A stretch of 64,000 nt of DNA, taken from contig NZ_JOAG01000026.1 in NCBI RefSeq assembly GCF_000725485.1, forward strand, positions 1 through 64,000, read 5' to 3'. Positions 1 through 6,774 of the stretch are shown here, in pieces. This stretch comes from Nonomuraea candida. GTDB lineage: Bacteria > Actinomycetota > Actinomycetes > Streptosporangiales > Streptosporangiaceae. Below the pieces are notes generated by a model. The model saw only the letters and a program-made list of their open reading frames with translations. It was not told the DNA's origin and ran no database searches. Every line of letters starts with the position of its first letter. Position 1 is the stretch's first letter. The position numbers were made by a program, and so were the translations under genes.

Positions 1-112
1 TGCGCGCGCTGTCTCACCAGCCAGGTCATACCGCGACAACGATCACCACAGCAACCCGGCGATCTTCAAACCACCTCACGTGCGGAAAACGGGGCTAGCC
101 GGGGCCGCGCGC

Positions 113-145
113 GGGGGCGGTGGCTGCTCACGGGTGGCCGCCCCC
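113..145. terminator. G+C-rich hairpin, possible terminator
   Basis: The arms GGGGGCGG (113-120) and CCGCCCCC (138-145) pair perfectly around a 17-nt loop just downstream of the minus-strand gene ending at 158. There is no T-run, so termination is a guess from position. Nothing else is recognisable in bases 1-157. Confidence 0.3.
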
Positions 146-157
146 CTGCCGCGGCTC

Positions 158-337
158 TCAGTGGCGGGGGCTCCTCTTGCGGACGTCGTGCTCGGCGCGC
201 CACTGACGCAGGTAACGGTCCGCGTCGTCGGCCGAGTAGTGCTTCCTGAGCGCCGCGCTCAGGCCGACGCCGATGGCGCGGCCGTCCGCCGCCTGGCCCA
301 GCGGATCACCAAGGAGAAAGCGGAAGAACGCCTTCAT
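158..337 (-). CDS. small hypothetical protein, 59 aa
   Basis: A 59-residue protein beginning MKAFFRFLLGDPLG, with an amphipathic start and a charged C-terminal half (HYSADDADRYLRQWRAEHD). The start at 337 is chosen because GGAGGTGC lies directly upstream (341-348) at good spacing; a longer reading frame upstream has no ribosome binding site and atypical composition. I do not recognise the family. There is no membrane segment or lipobox. It is a monocistronic minus-strand gene downstream of the GntR regulator, separated from it by a repeat-rich spacer, so no operon link is evident. Confidence 0.55.
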   Translation of the reverse strand: MKAFFRFLLGDPLGQAADGRAIGVGLSAALRKHYSADDADRYLRQWRAEHDVRKRSPRH

Positions 338-487
338 CGTGCACCTCCGATCGGTACGGCTCCATCCTCTACCCGAGGCGTTTCGGAGCATGTGGCCTTC
401 TGTGACAGTCACGTCAACCTGACCCGTCGGCCCAGCCGGCACGCGCAGGCTCGGTTCGATCGGCCCGGTGGCGGTCGTCCGGCGCGC

Positions 488-580
488 CCGTTCGGGCGCG
501 GTCGTCGGGCGCGGTCGTCGGGTGGTCGGCCCGATCCGGCGCGGCCGTCGGGCGGTCGGCCCGATCCGGCGCGGCCGGCG
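488..580. repeat. short G+C-rich tandem repeats
   Basis: Two adjacent 30-bp units (521-550, 551-580) differ at only a few bases and both contain GGTCGGCCCGATCCGGCGCG. They are preceded by degenerate copies of GGTCGTCGGGCGC. The repeat fills the spacer between the GntR gene and the small gene at 158-337. It does not look coding. Confidence 0.6.
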
Positions 581-619
581 CGGGCCCGGCCGGTCGGCCC
601 GGCCCGCGTGAAACGGTGG

Positions 620-1357
620 TCAGCCGAGGCGGCGCGGTCTGCGCCTGCGCACCGGGGCGGGAGCCGGTTCTGCCGGCTCGTTCTCCCGCTGCTCCATGTA
701 GGAGGCGCGGGTGTGCTCGGTGTGCTCGCGCATGATCTTCGCCGCCCGGCGCTCGTCACCGGCCTCGATGGCGTCGATCAGCGAGGTGTGCTCGTCCCAC
801 GAGGCCATGCCGCGCTGGCGGGCCACCGGCGTGTGATACCAGCGCACCCGCCTGGCCACCTGGGCGGCCAGCTCGGCCAGGACCTTGTTGCCCGACAGGG
901 CCGTCACCAGGGCGTGCAGCTCGGAGTTGGTCGCCACGGCGCCGTCGACGTCGTCGGACTGCACCGCGGCGATCCCGCGGGCGCACAGGTCGCGCAGCCG
1001 CCGCACGCCGTCCTCGCCGGCGTGCTTTGCGGCGAGCCTGGCGGACTCGGTCTCCAGCAGGGCGCGGACCGCCAGTAGCTGGTCGGCCTCCTCCACCGTC
1101 GGGACGTGCACGAACGCGCCCTGACCGGGGTGGAGGTCGACCCAGCCCTCGCCGCTGAGCTGCTGCAGCGCCTCGCGGACGGGCTGCCTGGAGACGCCGA
1201 GCAGCTCGGCCAGCTCGCTCTCGACGAGATGCTGGCCGGGCTTGAGCTGGCCGGAGACGATGAGCTCCTGGATCGCCTCGATCACGCTCTCCCTGAGCGT
1301 GGCGGGGCGGGGAATCTTGGGGGCCGCCGTCTGACCGGCCTGATCCGACAGCAACAT
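620..1357 (-). CDS. GntR-family (FadR/FCD) transcriptional regulator
   Basis: A 245-aa regulator. Residues about 18-85 form a winged helix-turn-helix (ESELAELLGVSRQPVREAL) and residues about 90-215 an all-helical FCD ligand domain with the usual metal-site histidines (LHALV, DEHTSLIDAIEAGD, REHTEHT). The ATG at 1357 is preferred to the GTG six bases earlier because GGAGAC (1364-1369) is spaced 6 nt from the ATG. FCD regulators of this group usually bind small carboxylates and control the adjacent catabolic genes. Its neighbours, an OFA-type transporter and the glyoxylate genes, suggest it senses oxalate, glyoxylate or a product. Sites resembling its presumed operator occur upstream of itself and in the transporter/sucC intergenic region. 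Confidence 0.9.
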   Translation of the reverse strand: MLLSDQAGQTAAPKIPRPATLRESVIEAIQELIVSGQLKPGQHLVESELAELLGVSRQPVREALQQLSGEGWVDLHPGQGAFVHVPTVEEADQLLAVRALLETESARLAAKHAGEDGVRRLRDLCARGIAAVQSDDVDGAVATNSELHALVTALSGNKVLAELAAQVARRVRWYHTPVARQRGMASWDEHTSLIDAIEAGDERRAAKIMREHTEHTRASYMEQRENEPAEPAPAPVRRRRPRRLG

Positions 1358-1401
1358 GGTCACGTCTCCAGGGCTGCGTTATGGTTTTTGGTCGACTGCC
1401 T

Positions 1402-1417
1402 ACAGCATACCGTTTGG
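1402..1417. promoter_or_regulatory. candidate autoregulatory GntR site
   Basis: Read on the minus strand, CAAACGGTATGCTG lies about 45 bases upstream of the GntR start. It shares ACGGTAT with the stronger palindromes at 2999-3013 and 3058-3074. It is degenerate, so this is a tentative operator. Confidence 0.35.
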
Positions 1418-1564
1418 GTGTTCCGCACGATCGTGAGTCTCATCACAGGAGACCACTCCTAGGGGGTGCGGGGGGCAAGGTAGGGGTTCAAGCGTCTCAA
1501 AGCCTGGCCCGGGCTCGCCAAGGGGCCTGCTCCCGAACGACTTCAGAGGGGCGAACGGCGATCT

Positions 1565-1676
1565 CGGAGGGGACGCCGCTCGGAGGGGACGCGGCTCGGA
1601 GGGGACGCGGCTCGGAGGGGACGCGGCTCGGAGGGGACGCGGCTCGGAGGGGACGCGGCTCGGAGGGGTGTTGCTC
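1565..1676. repeat. 16-bp tandem repeat, about 7 copies
   Basis: Unit CGGAGGGGACGCGGCT. Six consecutive 16-bp copies run from 1565 to 1660; the first has one change (CCGCT) and the next five are identical. A degraded seventh copy runs to 1676 and touches the stop codon of the transporter gene. The remaining spacer, 1358-1564, holds the regulator's promoter region and no gene. Confidence 0.85.
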
Positions 1677-3003
1677 AGAGGGGGATGGTGGCGGGCAGGC
1701 CCGGGATGCGCAGGCGGGGCGTGGCGAGGGCGGGCAGCGCCGCGAGCGCGGCGGCCGTCACGAGGGCGGCGCCGGGGGCGGTGAACGCGGTGACCGCCAG
1801 GGCGACGGCCGCCACCCCGGCCACGGCCTTGGCGCTGTAGACGACCGCGTGGATCTCGGTGGCGCGCTCGCCGCCGAACAGCTCGCGTACGAGGCTGGCG
1901 AGCAGCGGGTAGAAGGCTCCGCCGCCCAGCCCGGCCGCCACGGCCCCCAGCCACAGCAGGGGACCGCCCACTGTCGCAGCCGGGGCCGCCGCCGGGGCCG
2001 CTGCCGGGGCCGCCGGGTTCTGGACGGCGACGGCCAGGAGGAGCTGGCCGAGGGCGAGCGAGCCGAAGACGGCGGCCAGGACGCGGCGGCGGCCGAACAG
2101 CTCGGCGGCGCGCATGGCGACCGACCTGCCCGCGCCGTTCAGCGCCACCAGCAGCGCCAGCGCGCCCCACGCGCCGGTGCCCGCCACCACGATCACGTCG
2201 AACACGGACACGGCCCCGGCGCAGACCAGCATCAGGGCCAGCGCGGGCAGCGTGCGGGTGCGCAGGGCCTGGGCGAGCCCGTACTGCTTGGCCGCCTCGG
2301 GGGAGGTGCGCAGCCGGTCGGCGTCGAGGGCGTGCCTGCGCGGGTCCACGTCGTCGGGCCACCACAGGGGCGGCGGCAGCCGCAGGCGCCGGGCGGCGGT
2401 GGCGATGACGGCCGTGGCCAGGACGGCGCAGATCAGGAAGCCGGCCTGCGTGGCGGCCGGGGCGATGCCGGCCCACAGCAGCAGGGGCACGGCTCCGTAC
2501 CCGAAGGCGCCGGTGATGAGGCCGACGCGGGCGGCCGGGCGTTCGGGGTACCAGGAGGAGACGACCTCGCCGCAGACCCCGTAGACGAGCCCGGCCCCCA
2601 GCCCGCCCAGCACGGCGTAACCGGCGAAGACCAGCAGGCCGGTCGCGAGGGACGGCCCGGCGGCGCCGAGCGCCGACGCGGCCAGGGCGTCGGGGGAGAG
2701 AGCGGCGGCGGCCAGGCCGAGGCCGGTCAGGAGCGCGCCGATGGCCAGGCAGGCGCGCACGCTCAGCCGGCGCCGCCGCACGAGGTGGAGGGCGGGCAGC
2801 GCGCCCGCCGCCTGGCAGGCGATCCAGACCGCCAGCAGGGTCAGGCCGCCGGGCTCGCCGGCGTGCAGGGCGGCGTAGCCGTACTGGAGCGGGCCGATGA
2901 CCGCCATCGAGGCCAGGGCCAGCCGGAACATGCGGGCGCGGTCGGGCGGGACGGGACCGGGCGCGTACGAGCGCCCCCGCCAATCCTTGATTGCATTCTC
3001 CAT
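1675..3003 (-). CDS. MFS transporter, OFA (oxalate/formate antiporter)-like
   Basis: A 442-aa polytopic membrane protein with about 12 hydrophobic segments in two halves, joined by a charged loop near residues 210-245 (WWPDDVDPRRHALDADRLR). The N-terminal DWRGRSY followed by a first helix containing GPLQYGYAAL, and the GEVVSSWYPERPA motif after helix 4, resemble the oxalate:formate antiporter branch of the major facilitator superfamily. It is divergent from the sucC/sucD/hyi/glxR/gcl/aldehyde dehydrogenase operon and upstream of the GntR gene, so it probably imports the substrate of that pathway. Oxalate is my best guess; glyoxylate, glycolate or another small carboxylate are alternatives. 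A palindromic operator overlaps its start codon. No good ribosome binding site is visible. Confidence 0.8.
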   Translation of the reverse strand: MENAIKDWRGRSYAPGPVPPDRARMFRLALASMAVIGPLQYGYAALHAGEPGGLTLLAVWIACQAAGALPALHLVRRRRLSVRACLAIGALLTGLGLAAAALSPDALAASALGAAGPSLATGLLVFAGYAVLGGLGAGLVYGVCGEVVSSWYPERPAARVGLITGAFGYGAVPLLLWAGIAPAATQAGFLICAVLATAVIATAARRLRLPPPLWWPDDVDPRRHALDADRLRTSPEAAKQYGLAQALRTRTLPALALMLVCAGAVSVFDVIVVAGTGAWGALALLVALNGAGRSVAMRAAELFGRRRVLAAVFGSLALGQLLLAVAVQNPAAPAAAPAAAPAATVGGPLLWLGAVAAGLGGGAFYPLLASLVRELFGGERATEIHAVVYSAKAVAGVAAVALAVTAFTAPGAALVTAAALAALPALATPRLRIPGLPATIPL

Positions 3004-3013
3004 ACTGTATGGA
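2999..3013. promoter_or_regulatory. palindromic operator over transporter start
   Basis: TCCATAC-T-GTATGGA is a perfect 15-bp odd-centred palindrome that includes the transporter's start codon (ATG at 3003 on the minus strand). With the related site at 3058-3074 it fits control by the adjacent GntR/FCD regulator. Confidence 0.6.
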
Positions 3014-3057
3014 ATATCCAGAACACAACCGCCTGTCGAGCTCTAGACGAAGGATAC

Positions 3058-3074
3058 TCCATACGGTATACCGT
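3058..3074. promoter_or_regulatory. second palindromic operator upstream of sucC-like gene
   Basis: TCCATACGGTATACCGT carries the same TCCATAC-N-GTAT core as the site at 2999-3013. It contains the perfect 12-bp palindrome ACGGTATACCGT (3063-3074). It lies just before the strong ribosome binding site AAAGGAGG of the sucC-like gene and includes a TACCGT that could act as a -10 element. Confidence 0.6.
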
Positions 3075-3091
3075 CTACAAAGGAGGCTCGA

Positions 3092-4225
3092 ATGGACCTG
3101 TACGAATACCAGGCGAAGGAGCTCTTCGGGCGTCACGGGATCCCGGTTCCCGCAGGCCGGATCGCGGCCACACCGGCCGAGGCCCGCGCGATCGCGGCCG
3201 AGCTGGACACGCCCGTTGTCATCAAGGCCCAGGTGAAGACCGGTGGACGGGGCAAGGCAGGCGGGATCAGACCGGCGGCGGGGCCGGTCGCGGCCGAGGC
3301 GGAGGCCGATCGCGTCTTAGGGATGGACATCAAGGGGCACATCGCGCGCCGCGTGCTGGTCGAGGCAGCGACGGTGCCGTTCGAGGAGTACTACGCGGCC
3401 TTCCTGGTGGACCGTGCCGAGGGCGGGTTCCTGGCGATGGTGTCGGGCCAGGGCGGCATGGAGATCGAGGAGCTGGCGGCCACCGACCCCGACGCCCTCG
3501 TGAAGCTGCCGATCGACCCCGTCACGGGCGTGGACGCCGACGTCGCCCGGCTGCTGGCGGAGAAGGCCGGGCTGCCCGGGCAGGCGGCCGAGGTGCTGGA
3601 GCGGCTGTGGCGGGTGCTGGTCGCGGAGGACGCCCTGCTGGTCGAGGTGAACCCGCTGATCTGCACCACCGACCAGCGGATCATGGCACTGGACGGCAAG
3701 GTCACCCTCGACGACAACGCGGCCTTCCGCCACGCGTGGGAGGGCTACGCCGAGCGCACGGACAGCCTGGAGGACCGCGCCAGGGCCAAGGGGCTCAACT
3801 ACGTCAAGCTGGACGGCACGGTCGGCGTGATCGGCAACGGCGCCGGGCTGGTGATGAGCACGCTCGACGTGGTGGCGGGGGCCGGCGCCGACCCCGCGAA
3901 CTTCCTCGACATCGGGGGCGGCGCCTCCGCGCAGGTCATGGCCGACGGGCTGGAGATCATCCTGGCCGACCCCGACGTGCGCTCGGTGCTGGTCAACGTC
4001 TTCGGCGGCATCACGGCCTGCGACGCGGTGGCCAACGGCATCGTCACCGCGCTCGGGCTGCTCGGCGAGCGCGGCCTCGGCAGGCCCATCGTCGTACGGC
4101 TGGACGGCAACAACGCCGAGGTGGGCCGGCGCATCCTGAGCGACGCCCGGCACCCGGCGGTCCGCCAGGTCTCCACCATGGACGGCGCCGCCGAGATGGC
4201 GGCCAGACTCGCGGCAGGTGCGTAA
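3092..4225 (+). CDS. sucC: succinyl-CoA-ligase-like ADP-forming acid-CoA ligase, beta subunit
   Basis: A 377-aa ATP-grasp protein, close to the usual 385-390 residues of SucC. It shows [20 protein letters not shown], the [11 protein letters not shown] nucleotide loop, EVNPL with its metal-binding residues, and the C-terminal DIGGGA and [12 protein letters not shown] segments that contact the alpha subunit. An AAAGGAGG sits 5-6 bases before the ATG. With the next gene it should form an acid-CoA ligase that consumes ATP and CoA. It opens a glyoxylate-catabolism operon rather than standing among TCA-cycle genes, so it is probably a specialised paralogue. The acid may be oxalate, malate or glycerate rather than succinate; the sequence alone does not decide this. 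Confidence 0.85.
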   Translation: MDLYEYQAKELFGRHGIPVPAGRIAATPAEARAIAAELDTPVVIKAQVKTGGRGKAGGIRPAAGPVAAEAEADRVLGMDIKGHIARRVLVEAATVPFEEYYAAFLVDRAEGGFLAMVSGQGGMEIEELAATDPDALVKLPIDPVTGVDADVARLLAEKAGLPGQAAEVLERLWRVLVAEDALLVEVNPLICTTDQRIMALDGKVTLDDNAAFRHAWEGYAERTDSLEDRARAKGLNYVKLDGTVGVIGNGAGLVMSTLDVVAGAGADPANFLDIGGGASAQVMADGLEIILADPDVRSVLVNVFGGITACDAVANGIVTALGLLGERGLGRPIVVRLDGNNAEVGRRILSDARHPAVRQVSTMDGAAEMAARLAAGA

Positions 4226-5098
4226 ATGGCGATCTTTCTGACCAAGGACAGCCGGGTCCTCGTCCAGGGCATGACGGGCGCGGAGGGCACCAGGCACACG
4301 ACGCGCATGCTGGCCGCCGGCACCGACGTGGTGGCCGGCGTGACGCCGGGCAAGGGCGGCCGCTCGGTGGACTTCGGCGAGCGCACGGTGCCCGTGTTCG
4401 GCTCGGTGACCGAGGCGGTGGCGGAGACCGGGGCCGACGTGTCGGTCGTCTTCGTGCCGCCGAGGTTCACCGCCGCGGCCGTGGAGGAGGCGGTGGCGGC
4501 GGAGGTGCCGCTCTGCGTGGTGATCACGGAGGGCGTGCCGGTGCACGACGCCGTGCGCCTGCGCGCCCTGGCCGGCGGCCGGACCAGGATCATCGGGCCC
4601 AACTGCCCCGGCCTGATCAGCCCCGGCCAGTCCTCGGCCGGGATCATCCCCGCCGACATCACCTCGGCCGGGCGCATCGGGCTGGTCTCCAAGTCGGGGA
4701 CGCTGACGTACCAGCTCATGTACGAGCTGCGCGACCTCGGCTTCTCCACCGCCGTCGGCATCGGCGGCGACCCGGTCGTCGGCACCACGCACATCGACTG
4801 CCTGCGGGCCTTCCAGGACGACCCGGGCACCGACGCGATCGTGATGATCGGCGAGATCGGCGGCGACGCCGAGGAGCGGGCCGCCGCCTACATCGAGCGG
4901 CACGTCACCAAGCCCGTTGTCGCGTACGTGGCCGGGTTCACCGCCCCCGAGGGCAAGACGATGGGGCACGCGGGCGCGATCGTGTCCGGCTCGTCCGGCA
5001 CCGCGCAGGCCAAGAAGGAGGCCCTGGAGGCGGCCGGCGTCCGGGTCGGCAGGACGCCCTCGGAGACCGCCCGCCTCATGCGGTCGGCGCTGTCATGA
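4226..5098 (+). CDS. sucD: succinyl-CoA-ligase-like alpha subunit
   Basis: A 290-aa protein (SucD is usually 288-300). It has an N-terminal CoA-binding Rossmann domain ([21 protein letters not shown]), the NCPGLISP loop and the active-site segment [10 protein letters not shown] with the phosphorylated histidine at residue 248. It starts immediately after the sucC stop, so the two are translated together. The fold and phospho-histidine show an acyl-CoA synthetase mechanism: acid plus ATP plus CoA via an acyl-phosphate and phospho-His. The stop codon overlaps the first of four repeated ATG codons preceding hyi. The substrate is uncertain, as for the beta subunit. Confidence 0.85.
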   Translation: MAIFLTKDSRVLVQGMTGAEGTRHTTRMLAAGTDVVAGVTPGKGGRSVDFGERTVPVFGSVTEAVAETGADVSVVFVPPRFTAAAVEEAVAAEVPLCVVITEGVPVHDAVRLRALAGGRTRIIGPNCPGLISPGQSSAGIIPADITSAGRIGLVSKSGTLTYQLMYELRDLGFSTAVGIGGDPVVGTTHIDCLRAFQDDPGTDAIVMIGEIGGDAEERAAAYIERHVTKPVVAYVAGFTAPEGKTMGHAGAIVSGSSGTAQAKKEALEAAGVRVGRTPSETARLMRSALS

Positions 5099-5154
5099 GA
5101 TTCGACGTCATGAGACTCGACGCCATGAGATCCGGCGCCATGAGATTCGACGTC
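5095..5154 (+). repeat. four in-frame 15-bp start-codon repeats
   Basis: Four tandem 15-bp units start with ATGAGA at 5095, 5110, 5125 and 5140. Units 1 and 4 are identical (ATGAGATTCGACGTC); units 2 and 3 each differ by a few bases. The first ATG overlaps the TGA stop of the sucD-like gene. All four ATGs are in frame with hydroxypyruvate isomerase. Confidence 0.9.
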
Positions 5155-5901
5155 AACCTCTCCATCCTCTTCACCGGCCTGCCGCTGCTGGAGCGCCCGG
5201 CGGCGGCGGCCAAGCACGGGTTCGACGCCGTCGAGCTGTGGTGGCCGTTCGACGGCCCCGACCCGGGCGGCGCGGCGCTGGCGGAGCTGCGCCAGGCCGT
5301 CGAGGAGGCCGGGGTGCGCCTGGTGGGGCTCAACTTCGACGCCGGCGACATGGCGGCCGGCGAGCGCGGCCTGCTGGCCAGGCCGGACGGCTCGGCCCGC
5401 TTCCGGCGCAACATCGACGTCGCGGTCCAGCTCGCCGGCGAGCTGGGCTGCACGGTGCTGAACGCGTTGTACGGCAACGGCCCCGGCACCGACAGGGACC
5501 TGGCCGTGGCGAACCTGCGCAGGGCGGCCGACGCGGCGGCCGGCATCGGCGCGACCGTGGTGGTCGAGGCGCTCAACTCCCACGAGAACCCGATGTACCC
5601 GATCACCTCGGCCGGGGCCGCGTTCGAGCTGATCGACCAGGTGGACAGGGAGAACGTGGCCTTCCTGGCCGACCTGTACCACCTGCACCGGATGGGGGAG
5701 GACGTGCTCGCCCTCATCGACCGGCACACGGCCAGGTTCGGGCACGTGCAGATCGCCGACGATCCCGGCAGGGGGCGGCCGGGGAGCGGGCGGATGCCGT
5801 ACCCGGAGATCTTCGCGCGGCTGGAGGCGGCGGGCTACCGCGGCCACGTCGGCCTGGAGTACCGGCACGAGGGGCCGGGCGCGTTCGACTGGAGGCAGTG
5901 A
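5140..5901 (+). CDS. hyi: hydroxypyruvate isomerase (Hyi family)
   Basis: A 253-aa TIM-barrel protein of the xylose-isomerase-like family (Hyi is about 258 aa). NLSILFTGLPLLERPAAAA, ALNSHENPMYPI, FLADLYHLHRMGED, GHVQIADDPGRGRPGSG and GLEYRHEGPG match the family, including the metal-binding Glu, Asp, His and Glu. It interconverts hydroxypyruvate and tartronate semialdehyde beside glyoxylate carboligase. The ATG at 5140 gives the family-like N-terminus RFDVNLSILF. Three earlier in-frame ATGs at 5095, 5110 and 5125 would add 5, 10 or 15 residues (MRFDV-type repeats); the 5095 start overlaps the sucD stop and may be the one used through coupling. The next gene follows without a gap. Confidence 0.9.
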   Translation: MRFDVNLSILFTGLPLLERPAAAAKHGFDAVELWWPFDGPDPGGAALAELRQAVEEAGVRLVGLNFDAGDMAAGERGLLARPDGSARFRRNIDVAVQLAGELGCTVLNALYGNGPGTDRDLAVANLRRAADAAAGIGATVVVEALNSHENPMYPITSAGAAFELIDQVDRENVAFLADLYHLHRMGEDVLALIDRHTARFGHVQIADDPGRGRPGSGRMPYPEIFARLEAAGYRGHVGLEYRHEGPGAFDWRQ

Positions 5902-6774
5902 ATGAACAGCGGGACGACCATCGGGTTCGTCGGCTTGGGGATCATGGGCAGCCCGATGGCGGCCAACCTCCTCAAGGCCGGATATGCCGTGACCGGGTAT
6001 GACGTGTCCGCCGAGCGGGTCGCGCAGCTCGCCGCGCTCGGCGGCAAGCGCGCCACCGGCGTGGTGGACGCCGTCGCCGGCGCCGACGTGGTGATCACCA
6101 TGCTCCCCGACTCGCCGCAGGTCGAGGAGGTCGCGCCGCTCGTCATCGAGTACGGCCGGCCGAACCTGCTCTACATCGACATGAGCACGATCAAGCCCGA
6201 GACCTCCCGCCGGGTCGCCAGGCAGGCGGCGGCGGCCGGCGTGCGCGCCCTGGACGCCCCCGTCAGCGGCGGCGAGCGCGGCGCGATCGACGGCACCCTG
6301 TCGATCATGGTGGGCGGCGCGCCCGAGGACGTCGAGGAGGCCAGGCCGGTCCTGGAGCGCCTGGGGGTCACCATCGTGCACGTCGGCCCCGCCGGGGCCG
6401 GCCAGACCGTCAAGGCGGCCAACCAGCTCGTGGTCGGCGGCATCTACGGGCTGGTCTCGGAGGCGATCGTGCTGCTGGAGGCGTCGGGCGTGAACCCCGC
6501 CGCCGGGCTCGACGTGCTGGCGGGCGGCCTGGCCGGCTCCCGCATCCTGGAGCTCAAGCGGCACACCATGGTCAAGCGGGAGTTCGTCCCCGGCTTCCGC
6601 ATCGACCTGCACCACAAGGACATGGGCATCGCCCTGGCCGCCGCGCGCGAGGCCGGCGTCAGCCTGCCGCTCACCGGGCAGGTCGCCCAGCTCGTGGCCG
6701 CGGCCAGGGCGCAGGGCCACGGCTCGCTCGACCACTCCGCCCTGCTGAAGGTGATCGAAAGGCTGAACGCGTGA
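5902..6774 (+). CDS. glxR: 2-hydroxy-3-oxopropionate (tartronate semialdehyde) reductase
   Basis: A 290-aa beta-hydroxyacid dehydrogenase, the normal family length. It has the NAD(P) loop GLGIMGSPMAANLLKAG at the N-terminus, the substrate motif DAPVSGGERGAIDGTLSIM, and the catalytic lysine K171 in GQTVKAANQLVVGG. It reduces tartronate semialdehyde to glycerate in the cytoplasm, the step after glyoxylate carboligase. It begins directly after the hyi stop and its own stop overlaps the gcl start (GTGA). The C-terminal helical segment contains HHKDMGIALAAA, which is typical of GlxR/GarR. Confidence 0.92.
   Translation: MNSGTTIGFVGLGIMGSPMAANLLKAGYAVTGYDVSAERVAQLAALGGKRATGVVDAVAGADVVITMLPDSPQVEEVAPLVIEYGRPNLLYIDMSTIKPETSRRVARQAAAAGVRALDAPVSGGERGAIDGTLSIMVGGAPEDVEEARPVLERLGVTIVHVGPAGAGQTVKAANQLVVGGIYGLVSEAIVLLEASGVNPAAGLDVLAGGLAGSRILELKRHTMVKREFVPGFRIDLHHKDMGIALAAAREAGVSLPLTGQVAQLVAAARAQGHGSLDHSALLKVIERLNA

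Noticed and set aside
1381..5097. Very long plus-strand open frame preceding hyi
   Set aside because: It is an open shadow frame in high-G+C DNA crossing the transporter and both ligase genes; only the hyi portion matches a protein family.
3092..5098. TCA-cycle succinyl-CoA synthetase as the function of the ligase pair
   Set aside because: Not excluded biochemically, but its place in a regulated glyoxylate operon makes a specialised paralogue more likely.
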